NCBI GenBank assembly: GCA_951812925.1
Contig: OX638369.1
Span: 23,217,329-23,281,328, forward strand
DNA length: 64,000 nt
Origin: Calliopum simillimum
Lineage: Eukaryota > Arthropoda > Insecta > Diptera > Lauxaniidae
Direction of reading: 5' to 3'
Shown here one piece after another: positions 46,278-56,935 of this stretch (within the stretch, counting starts at the first letter, position 1; each line of letters starts with the position of its first letter). A program made the translations under genes and the position numbers. Below the pieces are notes generated by a model. The model searched no databases. It was not told the origin of the DNA and was given only the letters and a program-made list of their open reading frames with translations.

Positions 46278-49200
46278 GGCGGTTATGAGATAAATTGTCA
46301 AGCACGTTGGAGGCAACTTTGCTAAACTAAGTCCTTAGGTTTCAGTTAATTCTAAACTAATTTAACCAGCAATTCAGTATTTCATTTTAATCTTAATTTA
46401 TTCTAAGTGCTATTAAAACTTTTAATACAATTGATTATTGTAAGGATGTGGACACAAATGATTGTTTCAATTTGAAATAAGGAAACAAAAACATTTGGTT
46501 TTTTTAATAATTTTTTTTTTAATTTTAATTGTTTTTGTTTTTTTTTAATATTTTTCTCTTTTTTAATATTAGTTGCAAAATTGTATTCCTGTTTAATAAT
46601 TTTTACTATTCTGTTTGATAATTTTTACTATGCTAATATTGAAATATTTATGAAGATCTATTTTTATAACTTAACGAATAATTAAAAAAAAGCCAATTAA
46701 AAAATATTTTAGCTGGTAACCCTACTCATTCAAAGGATGACAAAATTTTTCGAAAAAAATTATTGCAGCACAACAGATTTTCTTCACGAATTTTGAGATT
46801 GTAACTCTGGTCGTTGATGTTGTTGTTTTTGTTATTTTTGCTTTGGTTTTGTTGAATGTCACCTCCGGGTATTGTACAGCTAATTCACAAGCAGCAGCAG
46901 CAACATCACAAATAAAAAGAGACAGCAAGATTATGTAGAAAATGCCAATGTCAAGCTGATGAAGACAGCATACTTCTTTTGCTTAAGTCGCTATCTTCGT
47001 CCTGTGTTTTTTTATTCATTGTGTTGAAAAAGTGTGGGAGCAAACCACAAACTTGCAGAAGACACATGCACAAAAACACACACATACACAAACACACACC
47101 ACTATAACCACAATGACAGAGCCAATTTTCTTTCAATCGAATTGAAACAATATTTTTCTTTTCCGTTTCCGCACTACCGCTTCGATAGCGTCCTTTTGCT
47201 TGTGTTGTGAAAGATTTTCGTTTGGGTTGCCCACCTCTCACTTCGGAGCAAAATAAAAAACTGCAGCTTCTCAACATGCTTGCAACAACAATAACAACAA
47301 TAGAAAGTACATTGTACGTAGCAAACAACACTACTCAAATGCTGGAAAGAAGCGAGGAGTGGTGGTGCATCCTGTTGAAATGAAATTTTCAAAAACGATT
47401 TTCCTTTATTTTTCAATGACAATTTTTAAGGACACAAATTTTTTTTCGACTTTTTTTATTCGATTTATTTGTCGTTTTTTTTCTTTTATTGGTGTTGCTT
47501 TTCCATTGTGCATACAACAACAACAACGCCAACAACAACAGAAATAAAAACTAAAAAACGATATTGAAAATTTAAGAAATTGTTACAGTGGTAAAGCGGC
47601 AAAAAGCTCTCTCTAGAAATAGACAACAAAAACAACATCAAAAAGAAGTAAAAGAAATGAAAATCAGGCAACTTGTCATCAAGTTCCTCTTGGGTGAAGC
47701 AGTGTCGATAGCAATGTGAATAGTAGCGTTGCACAGTACTTTGATCTTTTCTAAAATTGGCTGAAACTAGAAAACTCTGAATGAACACGAGGAAGCAAAG
47801 ATATGTTAAGTTTTAGTGACAAAAAAAAAAAAGTGCGAAACAGAAGGAAAATCTTTCAGAAAAAGCCTCTAACTCTCTTAATGAGCAACTCAAGCGTTGG
47901 CGCAAAGAAGATAAAATGAAAATCTCGGAAAACACAGGTTGTACGAAAATATTTTATGAATTATCTTATAGTAAATCCTTTGAGCTACAAAACTTTTCAA
48001 CAACAGTTTACTGTAGATGTTACCGTTTGCAAGATATTTGCAAAAATCGATGATCGTGACCTTTGACCTTATAGAGATTTTTTTTTTCTAACGATATTTT
48101 GTGCATCATACTCAGGTTTTAGACATTTCTTGTCTATGGTAACCCCATGTTAAATTTTTTTTGGAATATTTTTGTAGAACACTTTAACCCATTAAAATCC
48201 AGTTTTTAGAAAATGGTGTCAAAAAGACCTACGAAAACCGAAGCTAAAGGGTTTAGATATTCTAGATAAAATTCTATGCGTGATTTCATTATGTGTTTCA
48301 AATGACAAATTTTTTTGGATAAATGAAATTTTAAAATTAAGCTTTAGAATCCTCTCAGTAGGGTCAAATTGTGTAATGTGGTACTTTTGGTGACTTAAGC
48401 TAAATTTGAGATGAAAGAGGTACTTTGTGTCAAGATATAATAGTTTAAGATATCATGTGAATCATTTGGAGCATTTTTGAGATCGTGATATAATATAGAG
48501 CGTATTGTGCCATAAATTTGCAAGAAACGCTTTTGAACGACCTCCAAAAAATTTAAAAAAATTCTCGCTCACTTTCTTTGACACCATCTTCCAGATTTTA
48601 AGGAGTAATCATGTTGATTCCGAAAATCTTTTCATTTTTAAGTCAGTGTAATCCACAGCCCAATACTGAATCTTGTCATTAAATCGTACCCGGCTGAAAA
48701 AGAATTATTTTTGACAGTTAATGTCATAAGCGGGAAAATGAAAGTAGTTTTTCCTTTTCTTCTTAATAGTTTTTCCATTTGCTTCGTTTTTAATTTTCAA
48801 AGTAACGGGGACCCGGGGGCCGAAAATTGCCAAAAAAGGGCCTGTTGAGATTTATATACAGATTTAAAATAAATCTCCCCAGAAACACATTTATGGTTTG
48901 TATGATAAATCACATGATTAACGCCGTGACTTAGCGCTAAATCTCAAAACAGCCATAAATCACTTAACAAATCTCCTGTGGAATGAAGTATAAAACTATT
49001 CAAGGACTATAAAGAACTGCTTAAGAATCAGTACTGGGATTTTTGGTTCTTGAATATATGATACTGGGCATCTTTTTCATGACCTCTTGAGAATTTGCAT
49101 AGAAAGTGAAGAGTTTTATTCCTTTTGTTACCCTTTCAATGCACTGTGCAAGCACTTTGTTGTCTATAATGCAGTGACGTGTGACTGAGAATTTTCTATT

Positions 49201-50722
49201 TCACTCACCGCCACCATCAGCACCATCGCAAGGAGTTTGGCGTCTCAACACTATGCTTGTGTTTGCTGGTGTATAAAGCAATGTGCAAAGTGCAATTGGC
49301 TGATAAAGCATTACAGGATATGCGCACACAAAGAGGACATACCAAAGACAACAAGTAAACAATAATTGTGAAAAAGAAGCTGCTTTATAGCAAGCGATAC
49401 CAAATGTTCGAGAAAAACGAAAAAAAGAGAAATTGTAGAATTGCTACTAAAGTGTGGCGAATTTTTTCCATCTGAGAAATTACAATCTGAAGAATGGGTG
49501 TGAATTGAAATTGAATTTGTAGATATTCAATGATACAATTTTTTATTGAATGTGTTTTCAAAAAGAGAGTTAAAGAAACCATGATAGAATTTGAGAATTG
49601 AAGAATTTACTTTTTGGATTCAGAGAGTGAGAAGTGATTCAATAACAGCTGCTAAATAGAAAATAATTCAAAATGCCCAATGAAATCCTCGGTATAATGA
49701 AGCAATCAAATAAACAGAAATTCTTCAGCTTTCATTAAATTAAAATTTTTGAAATAACGAATTTTAAAATCACCAAAAAAAAATAAAAACCACAAAAAAA
49801 AAAAAATCTCAAAACTCCAATACAAAAACCGCAAGAAATTCATCTGCCAAAAGCAACATTTTCATTTTGTAATTACGAAATAATGAAATTTTCTCTTGAA
49901 ATACCAAGCAGCAAATGTCTCACGTTACCACCACGTCGTTTGTGAAGAGCACCAGCAGCAGCGGCATCATTCAAAAGATGATCATCATGTTTCCAGCACA
50001 GGATATACAGCACCACAAACAACAAGCAACGGGCTGACAGGATTCTTAAAAATGAGCAAATAATGAACGTTGTATTGTTGTTGTTGCAATGCCAGAATAT
50101 GCCAGGTAATGATGCATCATCCACACAGCACAATTACACTGTACTACACAGACAGACACACACAAATACTCAGTGCGGATGGAAAACAATACAACTCAAC
50201 ATAAAATGTATCGCTGTGTAACAAACACAAAAAACGAAAAATGGAAAAAGGGTGGGGGGGTGTAGGAATAAAAAGGAAATGAAATTCTGTTGAATTCCTT
50301 ATCTACGTTGGGTGCGCGCTTGTGCATTTAATTTATTATTTTAATATTTGTTGCATTTATCTTGCGCCGCGCCACTTTTAACGTTCGTTTGCTGCATTTA
50401 ATTAAATTTCAGGAAGAAGAAGAAGAAAAAATCCCTTGCTGCGTTGTTATCCTGCAGGCAACCGCCATGGTGCTCGTATCATTGCACTTTCAAATGTGGC
50501 GCAAAGGATGTGCAGCGTTGTTATTGGATTTGCAAAAAAAAAATAAAAAAATTTTTGCTTAATTAAAATTCATTTAAGAAATCTTTTGGATAATTTATGA
50601 TAAAAAAAATATTCTCTGAAGAAAATACTGAGTATTTTGATTTAATTTAAGGAATAAATCAATTTCAAAGTCATTAACATTAAGGTATTAGCATACACAC
50701 ACACATACCTCTACACTAATAA
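46278..50722. other. Non-coding stretch with microsatellites
   Basis: No gene. T-rich 46497-46560; CAG run near 46890-46905; CA-rich 47065-47100; CAA run 47515-47543. A very weak inverted similarity (GACACCATTTTC near 48225 against GACACCATCTTCC near 48580) hints at an old fold-back. Frames here show no domain. Confidence 0.5.
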
Positions 50723-50818
50723 CCCAAGAGGAAAAATTTCTAGCGCTTCTGATCCAAGCACTTCAAAAGTGCTTGTCCCCATAGAAATTTAGAAGCACTA
50801 TCACAATGATTTTTTATA

Positions 50819-50870
50819 AGGCTGCAGTAAGAACAACGTGAGTTCGAACCCAGCCCGGGAGATTTTTTTT
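50819..50870 (+). ncRNA. tRNA-3'-half-like module with Pol III B box (copy 1)
   Basis: GTGAGTTCGAACCCAGCCCG contains GAGTTCGAACC, a near-consensus B box (GGTTCGANTCC). A run of eight T follows, as for Pol III termination. No A box or full cloverleaf, so it is not a functional tRNA. Confidence 0.5.
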
Positions 50871-51022
50871 ACTTTTTTTTACTTTTTTTTGCTTCATTTT
50901 TTTTTTTTAATTAAATATTTTTTATTCAACATCTTTTATTTCACTTTTCTATTTTCCTTTCTCTTATTAATTTACTTTTGTTTAGCCGAATTGAAATTGA
51001 TTACACAATGATTCCATATAAG

Positions 51023-51073
51023 GCTGCAGTAAGAACAACGTGAGTTCGAATCCAGCCCGGGTGATTTTTTTTT
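51023..51073 (+). ncRNA. tRNA-3'-half-like module with Pol III B box (copy 2)
   Basis: GTGAGTTCGAATCCAGCCCG matches the first copy with a C-to-T change that makes it closer to the B-box consensus. A run of nine T follows. Confidence 0.5.
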
Positions 51074-51277
51074 CCGTTTTTTTATTTGTTTTTGCATTAT
51101 TTTTTTTTTTATTAAAATATTTTTTATTCAACCATTTTTATTTCACTTTTCTATTTTAATTTCTCATTTTTATTTACTTTTGCTTACTTGAATTGAAACT
51201 GATTGCACAATGATTCTATGTAATGCTGCAGGACAGCATTTGCTTAATATACAAATTTAATACCTCTTCATATCATC

Positions 51278-51379
51278 GGGCGTTGGTGGAGCGGTCTAAA
51301 GGGTTGGTAAAAGTAAGAAGAAAATATCTAGCACGCGGAGGGTCGTGGATTCAAATCCTGGCGCGGGCAGTTTTTTTTT
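51278..51379 (+). ncRNA. tRNA-Leu-like sequence (SINE head or tRNA pseudogene)
   Basis: TTGGTGGAGCGGTCTAAAGG resembles the D-arm/A box of tRNA-Leu. About 55 bp downstream GTGGATTCAAATCCTGGCGC resembles a T-arm with B box. A long extra arm would fit a class II tRNA. Stem pairing is poor and the B box has two changes from consensus, so I do not call a working tRNA. It ends in a nine-T run at 51371-51379. Confidence 0.5.
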
Positions 51380-51422
51380 CTTCTATTTTTTTCTTTTTTT
51401 TTTTTAATTTTATTGAAAAAAC

Positions 51423-51484
51423 GCTTACCGCAGCATTACAAATAAGCGCTTTAAAAACTCTTTTTTGGTAAGGCTGCGGTAAGC
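51423..51484. repeat. Hairpin with perfect 12-bp stem GCTTACCGCAGC
   Basis: GCTTACCGCAGC at 51423-51434 is the exact complement of GCTGCGGTAAGC at 51473-51484. The stem echoes the GGCTGCAGTAAG block that precedes both B-box modules. Confidence 0.8.
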
Positions 51485-51612
51485 TTTTGCTCGCTTACAC
51501 TCTATGACATGCAATGTTAAAAAGAAAGTATTGTTCTTACGGAGCGGAAGCGCTTATTGGTGAAAAGGATGCACTTCAGAAGTGTTTTTAAAGCACTTCT
51601 TTTCCCCTTGGG

Positions 51613-52471
51613 AAATATTTAAATGCATACGTTTACGCTCAATTTATTTAACTTTAGTTCAAGTGTGCGCATAAAAGCAGCAAACGAAAGTTCCTGCTGC
51701 ACGCGTTTTGAATTTGCAAGTCATCGATTGCATTTCCGTTTTTTGAAGACATCGTGCCGAAGACAAAAAGGTTAGCAACACTGACAACACAACACCAATA
51801 CACAGGTTTAACTCAACGGAATAACGTACAGAATTAATGCGTCTTAACTTTGTATGTAAATATCGCATACAAGAGTGTATTTTGTAGACTTGACTGATAT
51901 AAGTTTCGAATGGAAAAGGTGTTGTCTTTAAAAAAATTTTCTACCAAACGCCTACACAGACTTTAGAGATAGTCAAATAAGCTCTAAAGGCCCGTAGCAC
52001 CATTTTTGAGGTTAAGATTCAATAATTTGCGTTATTTTGAAAAGTAAAACCATCGTCACTTAAATTAAAAAAACAAAAAATGTTTCCATGTATTTTTGAA
52101 AAACGATAATTTTTCATCAAACTTTTCGTAAAAACAATTTTAAGAAAAAAAAAAGTTTTTGGGAAAATTAATTTTGAAGATTTTTCAAAACATTGCAGTC
52201 ATTTTGTCAATATTCTTATGATTTCCCTTATGATTTATATGGGAAATATTGGTTTCTTGTATACTTTATATTTTCTAAGCAATGAAAGTTATATTCTTTT
52301 ACTTTGAAATTTTTTACTAGGCCACCTAGTGGGTGAAAATCGAAACACAAAATAAAATTGAAAAATTCTCACGTCACTTTTTTAAAAAAAGTTCCCTTTT
52401 CCCAAATCTTTTGGAAAACTTTTGCTTTTTATCCACCTTTCCGTAGAAAAAAATTCAAATAAAAAAAAAAT
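51613..52471. other. AT-rich non-coding stretch
   Basis: Nothing recognised. Confidence 0.5.
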
Positions 52472-52502
52472 TAGGGGAAGGTCAGGAATTGTGAGCCATG
52501 AC

Positions 52503-54058
52503 GAACCGAGAGACATTGCAATATTTCGGCAGTATGTCAAAAAAGCTATCCAAAGCATGGAAAACAACAAGGCCGCCGGTATAGATCAAATACTTAACAG
52601 CTGAACTGCTAAAGGCATGCCCCATAACATCAGCTAAAATTCTCCATCCTCTGCTCACCAAAATCTGGAGCGAAGAGCGTTTGCCAGAAGATGGGCTACA
52701 TGGCATGTTAGTCAAACTGCCGAAAAAAGGTGACCTAAGCGAGTGCCGAAACTATAGAGGCATTACCTTGCTCTCAGTACCATCAAAAGTATTGACGAAA
52801 GTGCTTCTGAACAGGGTTAACGAAAAACTTGATTCGGCCATTCGAAAGCAGCAAGCACGATTCCGGCGAAACCGATCATGCGTGGATCAAATCAACATCC
52901 TCAGAATAATTGTCGAACAATCATGCGAGTGGCGTGCTGCACTTCAACTTGTCTTCGTAGACTATAGCACTGCCTTTGACAGTGTCTCTCGAGAAAACAT
53001 TTGGGTCTCATTGCAACGAAGAGGTATTGCCGCAAAGTCCATAAACTTAGTACGTGCACAATATGAAGGCTTTAAATGCAGTGTGTTACACAATGGGTTG
53101 TTGTCACCGACATTCACCACTAATTCAGGCGTACGGCAGGGGTGTTTATTATCACCATCACTCTTCCTTATCGTTCTTGATGATATCCTAGATCAAGCTC
53201 TTAATAAGGTCAAAAGGGGTATTCAATGGAACTTTACCGAACATCTGGAAGATCTCGACTACGCTGACGACATCTGCCTCTTATCGTCCAAACATTCAGA
53301 TATGCAAAGCAAAATTGAAGACCTTGTCTTGGAATCACAAAAGGCCGGCCTAAAAATCAACGTATCCAAGACTAAAAGCATGAAACTAAACGCAAGCAAT
53401 GACATCACGTTTAAAGCTGGCAGTGATGACATCGGAAACGTCGATAGCTTCACGTATTTAGGCAGCATTATCTCCATGGATGGTGGAGCAAAAGAGGATA
53501 TCAACTCAAGAATAGCAAAAGCAATAGGCGCGTTTGCTCAACTGAACAAAATATGGTCTTCATCCGTTATATCCACCAAAACGAGAGTGCGCATTTTTGA
53601 TTCGAATGTGAAATCGGTTGTGTTATATGGGTGCGAAACATGGCTTGTTACTGAACAACTAACAAACAAGCTGCAAGTATTCGTCAACAAATGCTTAAGG
53701 CGTATACTAAAGGTTTGGTGGCCTCGCACTATATCAAATGCCGAGCTACATCAAAAATGCAAACAGAAGGCTATAGCAAACGAGATCAAGCTGCGCAAAT
53801 GGGGATGGATTGGTCACACTCTCCGGAAACCACACAGCGAAGTTTGTCGCCAGGCCCTTGAGTGGAATCCACAAGGCAGTAGAGGACGTGGTAGACCCAA
53901 AACCAACTGGAAAAGGTCGTTGGAAAAGAAGATCCAAGAATCGGGAAAATCGTGGCAAGAGATCAAAGTCATCGCAAGGGATCGTGACAAATGGAGAGAT
54001 TTCATATTGGCCCTATGCTCCTCCTAGGAGTTAAAGGAGAATACATACATACATACAG
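52503..54058 (+). mobile_element. 5'-truncated RTE-like LINE with (ATAC)n tail
   Basis: LINE sequence begins directly after the TIR-like block and ends in ATACATACATACATAC near 54040-54056. That is a short microsatellite tail as seen in RTE-type elements. It interrupts the left arm of the surrounding TA-flanked element. The target duplication was not identified. Confidence 0.75.
52597..54027 (+). CDS. RTE-like LINE reverse transcriptase, long open C-terminal part
   Basis: Copies LINE RNA into DNA at the target site. The frame is open for ~475 codons from TAELLKACP to the stop at 54027. The matching upstream piece (KAIQSMENNKAAGIDQ) is in another frame, so one frameshift lies near 52595. RT motifs, counted from 52681: NYRGITLL (~25), FVDYSTAFDSV (~91), SGVRQGCLLSPSLF (~149) and the catalytic LDYADDICLLS (~192). 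The thumb follows with FTYLGSIISMDGG and the C-terminal WWPRTISNAELH, KWGWIGHTLRK and RGRGRPKTNW typical of RTE-type ORF2. No endonuclease remains, so it is 5'-truncated. Few lesions suggest a fairly recent insertion. Confidence 0.9.
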   Translation, partial: TAELLKACPITSAKILHPLLTKIWSEERLPEDGLHGMLVKLPKKGDLSECRNYRGITLLSVPSKVLTKVLLNRVNEKLDSAIRKQQARFRRNRSCVDQINILRIIVEQSCEWRAALQLVFVDYSTAFDSVSRENIWVSLQRRGIAAKSINLVRAQYEGFKCSVLHNGLLSPTFTTNSGVRQGCLLSPSLFLIVLDDILDQALNKVKRGIQWNFTEHLEDLDYADDICLLSSKHSDMQSKIEDLVLESQKAGLKINVSKTKSMKLNASNDITFKAGSDDIGNVDSFTYLGSIISMDGGAKEDINSRIAKAIGAFAQLNKIWSSSVISTKTRVRIFDSNVKSVVLYGCETWLVTEQLTNKLQVFVNKCLRRILKVWWPRTISNAELHQKCKQKAIANEIKLRKWGWIGHTLRKPHSEVCRQALEWNPQGSRGRGRPKTNWKRSLEKKIQESGKSWQEIKVIARDRDKWRDFILALCSS

Positions 54059-55720
54059 TTGACCAGTGTACGCATACAATTTGCTCTGTATGATACTTGC
54101 CTAAAAAGAAGTTTCTACAAAGCATTTTCTGCGTTCTTGATTTGCATCAGTCTTGATCGTATCGCTACTAAACAACTCAGGTAAATATGCTCATTATTAT
54201 CGTTGGACCTTGGCCTTTTGACATACAAAAAGAATTTTGCATGACATTTCGATAAGTCAGTTACATACCGACATGTTGCAAGACATAGCTCATGGGCCAC
54301 TTTAGGTGGGGAATTGTGAGCCAACCGTGTTTTCACAGCTTTCTGTTGTTTTGTTAATTTCGAGCCACCATGCCACAGTATTATGCAAAACAATCGATTC
54401 AGATTTGACATCTCCGATTCTTATGAAAACTGGTGAAGAATTAGTATGTGACATACATATAACCACGGTAAAATGATTTTCCGAAATTCCGCAAATTTCC
54501 AATGATTTTCCGAAGTTCCGAAAATTTCCAAGATGGCAGCCATAGGAAATTCGATCCAGCTTTTGGATATGCACATATTTCCTCATAGTTCCTTGGTTTT
54601 TTATCCAATTTTAGTGAAATTTACAAGGTTACTGCAAAAAGAAATGAGCTTTTGAAAAAACAAAAAAAAAAAAAAAAAAAAAATGGCACTGAAAGAAAAA
54701 AATTTTTCCTTTTCTGGAGAAAAAACTTTTTCCTTTTTTAAAGTCATTTTGGTGCTTAGAGCAAGGGTGTCAGCGTTTTCAAATCACCGAGCCAAGCGCA
54801 GTCAGCGCAAAATTTACAACGACTTTGAATTCCTCGAAGGACAACAATCACAAAAACTATTTTTTGTTGTTTTTTGCTGGCTCGTTTAAAACAACAACAA
54901 TATTTCAATAATTTTTAAAATTTATGAGAACTACAACTCACACGAAAAATTTTTCATTAAAATTTTAACCCCGCGAAATTTTGACGAGCTCAAAAAATTA
55001 CAACAAAAATTATTTCTGTGACTGTTGTACTTCTTGGAAATTTGCGAGAGATTGAGATATTCTTGTTTTTGTAGGCGAGCCAAAATTGGCTCACTTTTGT
55101 TCTACGCTGGCTTAGAGCACTCTTTTATTTTTCTTTTTGAGTATTGATTTTAAGGATTGAAAATAGTTATAATGAAATTTTCTTTTAAATAAAAATATTT
55201 ATAAAAATAAAAAGGGTACTCCAAGCCATAAAATGGCCTTAAAAAAGAAAAAAGCTTTTTTCCACATAAAAAAAAAATTGATAATGGTTTTTCAAAAGCT
55301 CATACCTTTTTGCTTTCATCCTGAAAATTTCACTATAATCAGATAAAAAGCCGAGGAGCTATGAGTTTTCAAATATATGAGTATTCAAGAGTTGGATCGA
55401 AATTCCTATGGCCGCCATCTTGGAAATTTTCGGAAATTCGGAATATCATTTTACCATAGTTGTATGTATGTTTAATACTAATTTTTCACCAATTTTCATA
55501 AAAATTCGTGCCGTCGCGTTATTCACGAATGTACCACATGCTATATTAAACCGTTACACGAGCAAGTTGAAAGACGCAAAAATTGATGTTTCAACTGCTT
55601 GCGATAAGGCGAATTTTCACGTAGAATACCATACCCTATTAAAATTTGCAAATTTTCTGATATTTTTTAAAGATATCGAGCAAAATAAAGTCATGGCCCA
55701 CAATTCCCCACCTTCCCCTA

Positions 55721-56568
55721 CTGTTTTGAGAAAATCATCTTTAAAGATTTTCAGAAAAGGGCCGTCATTTGGTAAATTTAAAATATTTAAAAATGGAAAT
55801 CAATATAACATTTAAAATGCTATAAGAATCAGAAATCAAAAATTAAAAAAATAAATTTGTTACAAAATGGCGGAACTTTGAAAAAAAAAAAAAAAAAATT
55901 GCAGCGAGTTTTCGCTAAACACTATTTTGACTCTCTGAAATTCCATGCTCATAACTTAGAAAAAAAAATTTTTCAGCAAAACTAATAATGAGAGGTCGTT
56001 ATAGTACTAAGCACTTGGAACGGCTCTGCAAATTTTGTAAGAATTCCAGAAACCAACTGCAATTTGAGATGGATTCGGTCATGTATTTGACTTCAGTTTG
56101 GCAGTTCTTGTTGCTTTTTATCTAATTTTTGCTATAAACTTTTGAAAAAATTAATTGGAAATGTCGCTCAAACTAAGTGGAACAGGTTTCAAAATATTTT
56201 AACATTTTAATTTAAAATCAAAATTCTTTAATAAAGTTGATGCATGAAATTATTTGAAATTTATAAATTACTTAAAATTTAGCTCAGTGCGTAAGTTTTC
56301 TGCTTAAATATGTAAATTAAGTGATTAATATTTAAGCAGCAAAAGCGCGACGCTTTTAATCAAAATTACTCTTGCTCTCACTTGATGTTGGGGCATAAGC
56401 TAAAAGTTTACATGCTTCAACTACAAAGTTATTAATTAACTTTTCTATGGGATTGTTATAATTAAAGACATATTGCCTATTTGGTGCAAGATTGTCATAA
56501 CTCAAAAAACTAAAATTTCGGAAAAAATGTGATGAGGAGCAGTGCATAGGACTATATTTTTTTTGAAG
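55721..56568. other. AT-rich non-coding stretch
   Basis: Nothing recognised. The frame at 56356-56676 runs backwards through the next repeat array. Confidence 0.5.
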
Positions 56569-56935
56569 TGGGCGGTGCCACGCCCTTAAATGGCAAAAAC
56601 GCTCTCTCGCTGCATCGATTTTAACGAAATTTAGTATTGAGATTGGGTTGGCACTAAGGGACGATAATATGACCATTATGTTTTTCAGTGGGTGGTGCCA
56701 CGCCCTTAAATGGAAAAAACGCTCTCACAGCTAAATCGCTGCATCGATTTTAACGAAATTTGGTATGGAGATAGGGTTAGCACTAAGAAACGATAATATG
56801 AGCATTATGTTTTCAGTGGGCAGTGCCACGCCTCTAAATGAATAAAACGCTCTCACGGCAAAAAAACTGCATACGATTTTTATGAAATTTGGTATAGAAA
56901 GATATCAAAAACTGTTTGCTCTTTAGTAGGAGTTA
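56569..56935 (+). repeat. Three ~120-128-bp units with GGTGCCACGCCC
   Basis: Units start near 56569, 56689 and 56817 (TGGGCGGTGCCACGCCC, TGGGTGGTGCCACGCCC, TGGGCAGTGCCACGCCTC). Each continues with AAACGCTCTC, CTGCATCGATTTTAACGAAA and TTTGGTAT. A GGGTATAAAAAC end block lies near 57050, as often seen in fly dispersed repeats of this kind. Confidence 0.85.

Larger units (their letters stand above)
50798..51210 (+). repeat. Two ~205-bp tandem units with B-box-like block
   Basis: Unit one starts CACAATGATTTTTTATAAGG near 50803. Unit two starts CACAATGATTCCATATAAGG near 51005. A third, broken start (CACAATGATTCTATGTAATG) lies near 51206. Each has GGCTGCAGTAAGAACAACGT, then the B-box block, then long T-rich sequence. 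Confidence 0.8.
50723..51612. mobile_element. Inverted-end element carrying tRNA-like modules
   Basis: The ends CCCAAGAGGAAAAA (50723) and TTTTCCCCTTGGG (ending 51612) are inverted, and near both the interior has AAGCACTTC/GAAGTGCTT motifs. Inside are two ~205-bp direct repeats, each with a Pol III B-box-like block and T-run, and one module with both A-box and B-box. A clear target duplication was not found, so exact borders and class (SINE cluster or DNA element) are open. Confidence 0.55.
52474..55718. mobile_element. TA-flanked inverted-repeat element, split by an RTE-like LINE
   Basis: The ends GGGGAAGGTCAGGAATTGTG (then AGCCATGAC) and, inverted, CAATTCCCCACCTTCCCC abut TA on both sides (52472-52473, 55719-55720). 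An internal copy, GGTGGGGAATTGTGAGCC, lies near 54305. Inner arms at about 54390-54660 and 55285-55520 are complementary, for example CCATCTTGGAAATTTTCGGA against TCCGAAAATTTCCAAGATGG. Without the LINE the element is ~1.7 kb. No transposase seen. Confidence 0.75.

Noticed and set aside
47930..48640. Possible old fold-back element
   Set aside because: Only short matches (GACACCAT-type) could be paired. No defined ends or duplications.
51278..51370. Functional tRNA-Leu gene
   Set aside because: A- and B-box-like text is present, but acceptor and T stems do not pair well and the B box deviates from consensus.
53259..54034. Frames antisense to or shifted within the RTE-like RT
   Set aside because: Shadows of the RT frame, which has clear RT motifs.
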